From the NCBI GenBank assembly GCA_963969495.1, contig OZ018331.1:150207761-150271760 (forward strand): a stretch of DNA of 64,000 nt. Direction: 5' to 3'. The notes below the pieces were generated by a model. The model saw only the letters and a program-made list of their open reading frames with translations. It was not told the origin of the DNA and made no database searches. The position numbers were made by a program, and so were the translations under genes. Below are positions 51,008 to 59,705 of this stretch, piece by piece (the stretch's first letter is position 1; each line of letters begins with the position of its first letter). Origin of the DNA: Ceratothoa steindachneri (taxonomy: Eukaryota > Arthropoda > Malacostraca > Isopoda > Cymothoidae).

Positions 51008-51804
51008 TATTGAAGTAGCTCTTGAGAAGATATATACTAGATAACTAGAGTTTGGAGAAATACCTAATGATTCGGAAATTAGTTAATTTTCGTGGCATAG
51101 GAAGGACCGAGTGATGACTGGGGTTCGTACGTATTGGTTAGTTACGTGCTTCACCAACCTCCGTTATTACGTTTTATCTCTAAGAGGGCTATATATGTTT
51201 GATTATTATTATTATGAGTATTACTTATTTAACTTTGAGGGTTCCTAGTGCCTTGCTTAGCGTTTTGAGGATTGAATGAAAGTTTGTTAAAAAAAAACTT
51301 TAATTAAAACAAAAAAAAACATGAACTAACGAAATTTGACACCTTAAATGCACATTTTTGACTTCAAAAAATTTAACTAAGGCTTTCTAAAATGACATAC
51401 TTGAAATGATAGTTATTGTTGACCCACAGCTCACTTTAATATAAAAAACAAACGGACTTTACAGAAACGGATACCGGGTTTAAATACTTTTATACTTCCG
51501 ACTAGAGTCCGGTTTGAGTCTGACCTTGAACTCAATGGTTACCTCACTTCGAGAATGTTGTTGCTTAGCTGACGCGTGCCGCTTGTCCAGATGTTTCGTC
51601 CTGAAGAAATAGCTGTAAAGCCACAGAGGACTTTGGCGCGTGTGGCAAATGGGGAAGAAACACGCCTTCGGCAGGAAATGACATCACCACAGGACAGTGA
51701 ATGAATGTTTCTTTCTTCTCTTCAGATTACTCTGGGGAATAATTCGCACTGGCTAGCGATGAGTCAATGCTTGGATCCTTTGACTCAGGGGAGTAATGGA
51801 TGGA
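51008..51804. other. No gene recognised
   Basis: AT-rich to mixed sequence with A-runs near 51288 and 51310. It may include Gypsy 3' non-coding or LTR sequence, but I could not find a matching LTR elsewhere. Confidence 0.4.
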
Positions 51805-52310
51805 GTTCACTCGGGGTCTTCCTCAAGGATGAGAACTATCTTGGTGATTGGGGACACAACAGGATAGGAAGGTTTCTCTAACGAAAGTAAGTTAAACTTG
51901 AAGCTTAAATCAAATTAACTTAAAGTTCGGTGTGACCACCAGGAACGGGCTTGAGGATGAGCTTCTTCTTCTTCTTCTTAGTTCCGGTATTCCTCAAGGG
52001 CAGGGACTATCTCGGTGCTTTGGGGGAGCCACCAGATAAGGAGGGGTGTCTGCGACGAGAGTAAGTTGAACTTGATTCTTAAATAAGTTAACTTAAAGTT
52101 CGGTGTGACCACCAAGAACGGGCTCGAGGATGAGCTGCTTCTTCTTATTTCTGGTATTCCTCAAGGGCGAGGACTCTCTCGGTTCTCTGGGCTACACCAG
52201 GATAATGGGGGGGGGTCTCTGAGGAGAGTAAGTTGAACTTGATCAAGTTAACTTAAAGTTCGGTGTGATCACCAGGAACTAGCTCGAGGATGAGCTTCTT
52301 CTTAGTCCCT
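51805..52310. repeat. 160-173-bp tandem repeat, about 3 units
   Basis: The phrase TTAAAGTTCGGTGTGACCAC recurs at about 51921, 52093 and 52253, preceded by AAGTTGAACTTGAT and followed by GAGGATGAGCTTCTTCTTCT. The phrase TCCTCAAGG opens each unit. Units differ by small indels. Confidence 0.8.
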
Positions 52311-52825
52311 TCTGTTGGTAGCTCGGGCCTCTTGCCGGGAACTTCATCGCCTTGATGACTAATGTAATCTACCACGTTTTTCCAAAGATATTTGCTTTGA
52401 TACCTCGCCACCCAACTGGGGTCGGGGTAAGAGGGGGGGGGGTTGTTGGAAGGCCGCATGAAGGTTCCTCCTCTAACGGTTTTTCTCAGGGCGTCTTACC
52501 TCTGGTCCTGAGAAACCTTCTGGCTTCAGGGAGACGCTCCTCCAATTTCGCAGCTGAGGTGAAATTGAATATACCCTCTTAGGGAAAATCTTCCTGTTCT
52601 TAACCGATGCGCGGGTCTCGGAACCAACCTGAGCAGATTAGCGCATTCTATGGTCTTGGCCAGCCGTTCAGCTTTTTTCATCGGGACGAGGGAAGAGAAG
52701 GTAGGAGGTTAAGTGGTCGAGCTACAGCGTCTACATTGCCCAGAGGTTGTGGTTAACGACCAGAGGCTCACCCCTAAGGGGGGGAAGAATCTATTCCCTC
52801 CCACGAGCATCTATTCCCTCACACT
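52311..52825. other. Unassigned sequence with a 68-codon minus frame
   Basis: The minus frame 52459-52253 (Pro-rich start, then KKKLILELVPGDHTEL) runs into the tandem repeat. It could be the tail of a Gypsy product, but I do not recognise it. The rest holds no clear feature. Confidence 0.3.
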
Positions 52826-53004
52826 AATGTAGTGCCAATTTTTAAAAGGGGAATTAAATAGGACCCAACTAACTTTAGGCCGGTAAGCTTAACTTCTATA
52901 TTTTGTAAAATTCTTGAAAAGATAGTTAAGAAGGGGATTTCTGACCATCTAGAGTCTGGTAGGTTAATAAATGATGCTCAACATGGGTTTAGAACAGATA
53001 GATC
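52826..53004 (+). pseudogene. LINE RT fingers fragment (CR1/L2-like)
   Basis: The frame reads NVVPIFKRGIK, stop, DPTNFRPVSLTSIFCKILEK, then ESGRLINDAQHGFRTDRS. These are RT motifs 1 and 2 of a LINE like C, E or G. It is cut at both sides; the right edge is the 145-bp repeat. Confidence 0.72.
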
Positions 53005-53149
53005 TATAGCGTACGAGAAGTGCAGGCGAGCGGCTTAAAAGCTTCGTTTGAATGAGTTTTTTTTGAGACTCAGGATAACCGAGTGGATTCGCCGCTGGCT
53101 AACAGTGGTCCAGTGACGCGGGAAGTTGTTCGCAACTCTCCTACGCTAT
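53005..53149 (+). repeat. 145-bp tRNA-like direct repeat, copy 1
   Basis: Begins TATAGCGTACGAGAAGTG and ends CTACGCTAT, so its own ends are inverted (ATAGCGTA/TACGCTAT). Inside are ACCGAGTGGATTCG (A-box-like) and GTTCGCAACTC (B-box-like). The second copy at 53294 has the better A box. Confidence 0.8.
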
Positions 53150-53293
53150 TATTTTTTCTTTGCCCCTTTTCCTAATCCCCTCTATCTACAATGGTGCTCA
53201 GACCCGGGAGAGGGAGCGTCAGCCCTTGGATAACATTTCCAAACGGGCTCTCTTCATTTCTTCAAAATACGCTCAGCTTCTAGGAGGGGGTTG

Positions 53294-53438
53294 TATAGCG
53301 TACGAGAAGTGCAGGCGAGCGGCTTAAAAGCTTCGTTTGAATGAGTCTTTTTTGAGACTCAGGATGGCCGAGTGGATTCGCCGCTGGCTAACAGTGGTCC
53401 AGCGACGCGGGAAGCTGTTCACAACTCGCCTACGCTAT
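53294..53438 (+). repeat. 145-bp tRNA-like direct repeat, copy 2
   Basis: About 95% identical to copy 1. TGGCCGAGTGG fits the pol III A box of a Leu/Ser-type tRNA, and CGCTGG/CCAGCG can form an anticodon-arm-like stem. GTTCACAACTC is a weak B box. A purine tract (AGGAGGGGG) sits just before the copy. The pair could be a SINE dimer or a miniature LTR-type element; no TSD was found. Confidence 0.7.
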
Positions 53439-53640
53439 GGAGTACACCTCCAATGCCCTCGTTGCTCGCGTTGGTCTTAATCCCAAAGGATTTTTTGGGG
53501 TTAGGCAACTTCAAAATGGGGGCAGAAATGAGCTTACTCTTGAGCTGATTAAAATGAGAAACAGTGACATCATTCCAACGTAGTCGATCGGGGGAATTCT
53601 TTTCTAAAAGGGTGCTGAGGGGCGCCGAAATTGCAGCGAT
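53439..53640 (-). pseudogene. Gypsy RT-RNase H junction
   Basis: After the RT frame stops at FVP, the same frame continues past a stop with IAAISAPLSTLLEKNSPDRL, then WNDVTVSHFNQLKSKLISAP and IKTNASNEGIGGVL, the start of RNase H (the first Asp of DASxxGIG is Asn). It breaks at 53438. Confidence 0.75.
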
Positions 53641-54350
53641 TTACGGGACAAATCGCCGATAGTAAGAAGCTGATCCTAGGAATGATCTTAATTGCTTCTT
53701 AGTATTCGGGAGGGGCATGTCAGCGATTACCTTAATCTTGTCCTTTTGTGGACCTAACTGGCTTTGTCCTATTTTAAAACCCAAGTATTTTATGGTTTCG
53801 TGGGCAAAATGGCATTTGCTGGGGCCAATGGTGAGGCCATTTTCGTGCAGTCGCTCGAAGAGAGATAATAGGGTGGTTAAATGATGACTCCATTCACGAG
53901 TAGCGACGTAGACGTTATCGAAGTAAAAGGAGACATTCGGAAGTCCATCTAACAACCTTCTCATGAGACGGTTATAGTTACTACAAGCGGGAAGAGGCCA
54001 AAAGGAAAGCGCTTAAATTGCATTAAGCCTTTCTCAGTTGCAAAGGCGGTATATGCTTTCACATCGGGCCGGAGGGAAATTTGGTAATATGCCTTGCACA
54101 AATCAAGTTCTGAGATTAACTTGGCGTCTTCAAAAAGGTGTAGGTTTTGATCTACCAACGGGATGGGCTCGGCGTCGAACACAGTTACCGAATTTAACTT
54201 ACGGAAGTCGATGCACATCCGATAAGAACCATCAGGTTTCTGGACCATGACGATTGGGGAACAATAACTAGAGGTGGAAGGTTCTATTATATCTAAACTA
54301 ATCAAATTATTGACTTCGGCGTTAAAAGCTTGGCGTAAAAGAATCGGCAT
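53641..54350 (-). CDS. Gypsy reverse transcriptase (two overlapping frames)
   Basis: Frame 54350-53961 includes NNLISLDIIEPSTSSYCSPI, YRMCIDFRKLNSVTVFDAEP, LDLCKAYYQISL (first Asp) and FKRFPFGL. Frame 53964-53641 continues with SFYFDNVYVATREWSHHL and GLTIGPSKCHFAHETIKYLG. The active-site box, normally Y-x-D-D, reads YFDN, so one catalytic Asp is lost. A shift near 53965 separates the frames. Confidence 0.82.
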
Positions 54351-54431
54351 GGGATAGGGTTTTGAACGGACAGGTTCTAAGGTCGTTAATTTAATATCAT
54401 GCTCGAAACTAGTAGCGCATCCAGGCTTCTC

Positions 54432-55484
54432 TCAAATAACGTCGTCGAACTGACATAATAATTCTTGTAGCTGACTCTTTTGAAGTGGTGTCAGCTGCGC
54501 GTCGATATCCAGGTCAGAGGGTTCAAAAGACTCGCCTGGCAGGGAAGGAAGAGGGTAATCGGCATCAAGTTGGATGCACACTGTCTGTATGACATTAAGG
54601 GACTCCGCGGGGTAATCCTCTTCAAGCGCCGATGTTTCGTCCAGTGCTACGAACGTATCTCCATGGGCGCGTCGATGGTACTTTTTCAACAAGTTGACGT
54701 GGTAGAGCTTATCGCCTGCTGTGGTACCAATGAAGTAATCTACCGGTCCTCGTACCTTGCGGACCGAGTACGGACCTTTCCATTGGCTCAGTAATTTATT
54801 ACTCGCTGTGGGAAGGAGCAGGAGTACTTCATCACCGGGCTTAAATTTCTGATCTTCGGACCTAAAATCCTGGTTAATGATCTCCGAGAATTCGGACGGT
54901 ATTGGGGTTCTGAGAGGGACGGGCTCCTGGGCTTCCTTCTCAGCTCGGCCTCGAGTAAGGGTGGCCTGGGACACAGGGTCGGAGCTTACTTGAGGGCTCT
55001 GTCCTATAAGTACGGGACAAAATTGTATGGGTGCTGAAATGACTTCAGCCCAGCCATCATAATACTGACACTGCAGGTAACATCTAACGACGGGGAATCG
55101 GTTCGCCCGCTCAAGGTAGTCATGTACCACCGCAAATTTTTCGTGGTTAGGGTTCACTGGGGGAAGGAGCTCGTCGGACACGATGAAACACGTGCACCCT
55201 GTGTCCCTGACGAGAGTAGATACATGGCAGCCGTTCACGCTGCCCTCCTCAAATTTCAAAGTTCCCGGGGAACATTTATTAAAAATAAAATTTACCTGGT
55301 GGCCTGACGGAGGGGGAGAAGTTGATGCTTGGGTCTGCACCACCGGGAAAGCCGGGGTGGCATTAATCTGGTAAACTTGGTAGACTGGTCTGCTTTTAAG
55401 CCTAGAATTTGGGGGGCAATTCCAGCTCATGTGGTTTTCTACACCGCAGGTGAAGCATATGATTGGTCGCTTCGGGAAGAGCAA
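54432..55484 (-). CDS. Gypsy zinc knuckle, protease and GPY/F-like region
   Basis: The 350-codon frame has a CCHC knuckle (CFTCGVENHMSWNC), a retropepsin-like site (LVRDTGCTCFIVS, with DTG), then KPGDEVLLLLPTASNKLLSQ and WKGPYSVRKVRG...YHVNLLKKY, a GPY/F block. It ends LTPLQKSQLQELLCQFDDVI, the usual lead into RT. Between SEFSEIINQDFRSEDQ and KFKPGDEV the His-Cys zinc and DDE core of integrase would be expected but are absent, without loss of frame. Confidence 0.75.
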   Translation of the reverse strand: MLFPKRPIICFTCGVENHMSWNCPPNSRLKSRPVYQVYQINATPAFPVVQTQASTSPPPSGHQVNFIFNKCSPGTLKFEEGSVNGCHVSTLVRDTGCTCFIVSDELLPPVNPNHEKFAVVHDYLERANRFPVVRCYLQCQYYDGWAEVISAPIQFCPVLIGQSPQVSSDPVSQATLTRGRAEKEAQEPVPLRTPIPSEFSEIINQDFRSEDQKFKPGDEVLLLLPTASNKLLSQWKGPYSVRKVRGPVDYFIGTTAGDKLYHVNLLKKYHRRAHGDTFVALDETSALEEDYPAESLNVIQTVCIQLDADYPLPSLPGESFEPSDLDIDAQLTPLQKSQLQELLCQFDDVI

Positions 55485-55497
55485 TGTAGGAGAAATC

Positions 55498-56494
55498 TTA
55501 ACGGGAGGTTTGGTGTCCCGTTGATGGTTTGGGGGGGAAGAAGTTTTGGGGTTTTACAAGGCCCGGAAACTTCGTCGGCTTTCCTGGGAAGGGGCGCGAA
55601 TCCTTCCTTCTTTCCTGGTAGGGGGATTGGTGAGAAGTTCGATTCTCCTTGGGGTATAAATTATGGCTTGCGGCATAGTCATCCGCTTCTTCGGTACACT
55701 CTTTAAAGGTCTGGCACCGACGATCCTTGACGAACGCGCGGATCTCCGTCGGGAGAGACGCCAAAAATTGATCCCGCAACACGAAGTCTGTTAAGGACTC
55801 GTAGTTAGGATCAACCTTTGAGGATTCTAACCAGAATTTAAAATTCCTCTGAAGAATGTATCCGAATTGACGGAACGTCTGTCCGGGTTTAATACGACCT
55901 ACTCGAAATTCTTGTCGGTAGAAATCGGGAGTCATATTATGAGCGGCCAATAACTCATCTTTTGAGGTGCTGTAGTCAATTGTACATTCAGATGGTAAAG
56001 ATATGAAAATGTCGCGCAATTTACAATTTAAAAGGGGAAGTAATCTTACAACCCCTTCAGCCTCCAAATCCAAGTTATTGATGTCGAGGATCTTTTCGAA
56101 GTGTGCTAAAAATGCTCCGAAATCCTCTACATCCCTGAAATTGGGGAGCTTAAGTGGGAGATTGGGCAAGGCTTCTGAACGTGAACTGACTGATTGTATT
56201 TCAACCTGTACTCGAGCCATTTCAAGCTGATGGTGAAGCTCAGCTTGTCTTTTCCGTTCCTCTTTTTCTTCTCATTAGATTTCTCTTTCTTTCTTCTCGT
56301 TGGATTTCTCTTTCTCTTTCTTCTCGTTGGATTTCTCTTTCTCTTTCTTCTCGTTAGATTTCTCCTTCTCTTTGCTTTTCTTCTTTTAACTTTTCTCTTT
56401 CCGTTCGTTGCTCCTCTTGAACGTACTAAATCAATTCTCTTCCGGAAAGTCCCAAGGATTCTCCTTGCTCTTTGAAGATTTTAAACTGAGTCAT
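55498..56494 (-). pseudogene. Gypsy Gag with repeated coiled-coil N-terminus
   Basis: The clear frame is 56220-55498: LPLKLPNFRDVEDFGAFLAH, FDVL-type FEKILDINNL, LLNCKLRDIFISLP, HNMTPDFYRQEFRVGRIKPG and DQFLASLPTEIRAFVKDRRC, a capsid-like core. Upstream the same frame extends to an ATG at 56494 (MTQFKIFKEQGESLGLSGRE) through a Glu/Arg-rich coil encoded by 27-bp repeats. Three in-frame stops lie in this N-terminal part, so it is a pseudogene. Confidence 0.75.
56277..56385. repeat. 27-bp tandem repeat in Gag coil, 4 units
   Basis: Units of CTTCTCGTTGGATTTCTCTT plus TCTCTTT, starting near 56268, 56294, 56321 and 56348. On the minus strand each adds nine residues of Glu/Arg-rich coil and keeps the Gag frame. 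Confidence 0.8.
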
Positions 56495-56847
56495 ATTTGC
56501 ACTTGGGGGCGCAATAGTCAACCAACTAAATTCCTTGCAATAAGAATTATGCCTTCTAGACAATTAGCCTACCTAAATATGAACACTGACCTATTCGTAT
56601 TTGGTTTCTCGACCTAGATAACCAATGACTAAAATAACACACAAAAATACACAAAACAAATTATTATAACAGTTCCTTGAGCTACTCCAGCTTCTTAAGT
56701 TTCAAAAAGGGGATACCAATCGTTAAAACAAAAGGGAACTACTATACTCTATTCTTATAACGAATAACACTATGCTTCAATCGACTGAGACCAGTGTTTG
56801 CAAAGATATAGCGTTAAACCTTACACACTTGATACCAAATTTAAATA
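56495..56847. other. Probable Gypsy leader, no feature certain
   Basis: AT-rich sequence upstream of Gag. A primer-binding site was not identified. Confidence 0.4.

Positions 56848-56945
<98 letters not shown>
56848..56945. repeat. Dinucleotide microsatellite (TA)n(TG)n
   Basis: About 36 TA units followed by about 13 TG units. The flanking open frames of IYIYIY and THTHTH are artefacts of the repeat. Confidence 0.97.
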
Positions 56946-57660
56946 CGTAGAATAGGCTCTCGACGATATACCATATATAACTATTCGTTGAGGGAATTAT
57001 TCTAATATTTCTAGTGCGTGGTAATTTGATTGACCGAGATTAGTCCAAAAAGGAGGGGGGGGGGGGCTGTAGAGGCTTATTTATCTTCAATATGCTTAAG
57101 AAGTGGAACGGAGCACAAGGATAATAATATGGCTATCATTAATAAAATATAGTTTTATTGATTAAACTATCAGCAAAACACAAAAAAAATGTTTACATAA
57201 ACGGAGAATGAAAAGGGTCGTGGGAATATCTGACTAATCCGAGGATTAAGATTTGGAGAGATTTAAAAAGGTAAACAAATAAAAATTAAAGGGAAGGGGG
57301 AATGGTTCGCTAAACCATTTAAAGTACAGGGTAGCGTTGGCAAAAGGTTAGATGATTAAAGGTAATGCTCAGCTTACGTAATTACAAAGTTGTTGTGCGG
57401 AGGAAGACGATGCGAAGGAATCTTTGGTCCTCTGGTGATTTCCTGCAGATGGGTTATTCGGGGGGGTGTCCTTAGCGAAGGGAAAGGACTGTCTTCGAAG
57501 AGTGAGAGCGTAGTGGAGCTCGGAAGTACGAGCGATCTTTGTGACAGCAAATCGGGGATGTTCTAGATGAACAATGGAGGTTATTGTTGAAACCCAGCGT
57601 TCTCTTGAAGAACGATAAAAAGGGGTGAATTAAATTATCCTGACGAGATGTCTTGGGAAC
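56946..57660. other. No gene recognised
   Basis: AT-rich, with a G-run near 57053. It may include a 5' LTR of the Gypsy element, but no terminal signature was found. Confidence 0.4.
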
Positions 57661-57815
57661 GAGAACCATTTCTTGACGAACGGGCTTGAAGAACAATGGC
57701 TGTTCTAACGTTGTTCTCTTTCTGAACAACACGGATGGGGGGTGAGAACCGTCTCTTGTCAAACGGGCTCAAAGAACAATGGCTGTTCTAACGTTGTTCT
57801 CTTTCTGAACAACAG
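57661..57815. repeat. 83-bp tandem duplication
   Basis: GAGAACC...GGGCT..AAGAACAATG at 57661 is repeated from 57744. The core GGCTGTTCTAACGTTGTTCT is identical. GTTGTTC and GAACAAC also allow hairpins within each unit. Confidence 0.85.
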
Positions 57816-58380
57816 GGGGGCCTTGTTGACTTGGCGTCTGGAAGGCACAAACCTTGGCACTCAAGAGATATTGTCATCTTGTGGACAATAAGGAATTTCT
57901 CGAGGTTGAGAGTTCCTAGGTGCACAAGGGAGACCGGACCGGCGTGATACCTCGCGAAGATATTCGGGATCTGATCTTATTGGGGAATGCTATTGTATAA
58001 GTACCCGGAGTCGTCTCCATGGCGTAGGGGATAATTGAGTGGGAGAATTCGGGGGAATGCCCCGGACGCGCCTTGGAAAATACCTTATCTGCCCATAAGC
58101 CTAACTCAATCTGGCGAGATCGACGTATGGAGGCGAAACGGGGGAATGAACCTCCTTGATTAAATATTGGCTATGGTGGCGATAACGTGCTCTGCTTCCT
58201 CTTGCGGATGCACTTTGTTAGCATGTGTTTCTAAACATGTGATAGCGGTTGAATTTAAGCAGCCTCAGACCGTTCTATCACAATCATTAATGAATCATCT
58301 CGAAGGACATGCTAATATAAGTTGCTCATAGAGTAACTTATACATACAATAATTTATTGTATATAAGCACATTTATATAT
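57816..58380. other. No gene recognised
   Basis: Mixed composition. Short inverted repeats lie near 58316-58340 (ATAAGTT/AACTTAT) and 58336-58367 (CTTATA/TATAAG), next to the truncated end of LINE G. Confidence 0.5.
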
Positions 58381-59702
58381 CAACGTAGCTATTCGGGTCC
58401 TCTTTACTTCCCTTTTAAAAAAATTGGCACTACATTCGCTAATTTCCAATCATTAGGAATTTCTCTAAACTCTAGTGATCTAGTATATAACTTCTCAAGA
58501 GCTACTGCAATACTATCTACACCTTCTTTGAGTAACCTAGAATGAATGTTGACTGGGCCAGATGAGTCATCATCAATTAATCTATCTGGATTCTCATGTG
58601 TAAATACTGAAGAAAAATGATCATTAAAAACCTATAGTATTTCCTCATCAGATTCTTTCGAAACCCCTTCATATCTAATAGGATGTGTTTTATCACTGTT
58701 AGATTTGTTATTAATTTTATAATAGCTAAAGAATTTTCTTGTAGTTTATTATTATTTTGAGCTAAATTAATTTCTGCCGCAGTTTTGCTCTTCTTAATAA
58801 TCTTATTTAGCTCATTTCTGGTCGACCTATAATGATTTGAATTGTCAAAAATACTTTCTCTCTATAATCTCTGGTATGCCTTTTTCTTCTCAGAAATTTT
58901 CCTAGCCATCTCGTGATTCCGCCGCAATGGCTTCCTACATTTCTTTCTAATAGCCTTCATTGGAATACACTGCTCCTGGACTATGTTTAGTATAGTCTTA
59001 AAAGTGTCCCACATCTCATAAATATTCTTCCCCCTGATTGTATATCCTACCTAATCTGATTTAGTAAGTTTCGTAATTTATCGTAATCTCCCCTATAATA
59101 ATTTTGAGTTTTTGTGGAGTTTGTTGATATTCTACCTTTCACTATTCCCAAGTTAAAATGAACCATCTGATGATCCCTATTTCCTAATGCTTCGTCAACA
59201 GTCCATTCCTGAACCAGGTGATCATCATTTGAAAGAACCAGATCTAAGATATTGGCACCCCTTGTTGGCTTATTAACAAATTGAGTAAAAAGATTATCCT
59301 TAAGGGATTATATAAACTTACAACTTGCTCTATCCGTTCCTATCATATTTTCCCAGTCCACAGAATTTAAATTAAAGTCACCAAGAATAACTGTATCTAC
59401 TTCACATCCTTTCCTTATTTTCCTGATCATTAGCTCATCAATACAGCCAGTCTGTCCGGTGGGTCTGTAAAAGGCTCCCAAGTGTTTTATCCTATTTTTA
59501 CTGACTCTAATATCTATCCACAGTGACTCAACTTCTTCTTGCTTTATAGAATTATTTAGATTTGAAGAAATACTATTTCTGATATAAATAATCAACCCAC
59601 CACCCGTCCTATCTCTCCTTTTACTAATGGACATATCATAACCCTGTAGTTCAAATTCACTCACGTCATTATATTTATTTTCATTAACCCATGATTCTAT
59701 TA
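58381..59702 (-). pseudogene. LINE G, endonuclease end, linker and start of RT
   Basis: Frame 59766-59308 carries WVNENKYNDVSEFELQGYDM, RDRTGGGLIIYIRNSI, AFYRPTGQ and VILGDFNLNSVDWEN, the CR1/L2 endonuclease. Lower down, across stops, come the basic linker and RT phrases such as NVVPIFKKGSKEDPN, where it ends at about 58381. The N-terminal endonuclease block is at 63010-63120, beyond transposon F2. Confidence 0.75.
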
Positions 59703-59705
59703 CAC
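59697..59705. repeat. 9-bp direct repeat CTATTACAC, left
   Basis: Matches 63008-63016. In LINE G the sequence is continuous across these two points, so the repeat brackets everything inserted between them. Confidence 0.75.

Larger units (their letters stand above)
53439..56494 (-). mobile_element. Gypsy (Ty3-type) LTR retrotransposon, Gmr1-like, decayed
   Basis: The minus-strand order is Gag (56494-55498), zinc knuckle and protease (55484-), a GPY/F-like block, RT (54350-53641) and the start of RNase H (to 53439). The GPY/F block normally ends an integrase and here precedes the RT, which fits the Gmr1-like domain order. The integrase core itself is absent. RNase H is cut by the 145-bp repeat. 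No LTR pair was identified, although 57.0-58.3 kb and 51.0-52.8 kb are the places to look. Confidence 0.75.

Noticed and set aside
52253..52459. 68-codon frame as a separate gene
   Set aside because: Pro-rich and unmatched; its end lies within a tandem repeat, so it is more likely chance or the tail of a Gypsy product.
53294..53438. Functional Leu/Ser tRNA gene
   Set aside because: The A box is good but the B box has an extra base, no acceptor stem closes, and the sequence is duplicated as a 145-bp repeat with inverted ends.
56772..57005. Frames of IYIYIY and THTHTH
   Set aside because: Translation of the (TA)n(TG)n microsatellite.
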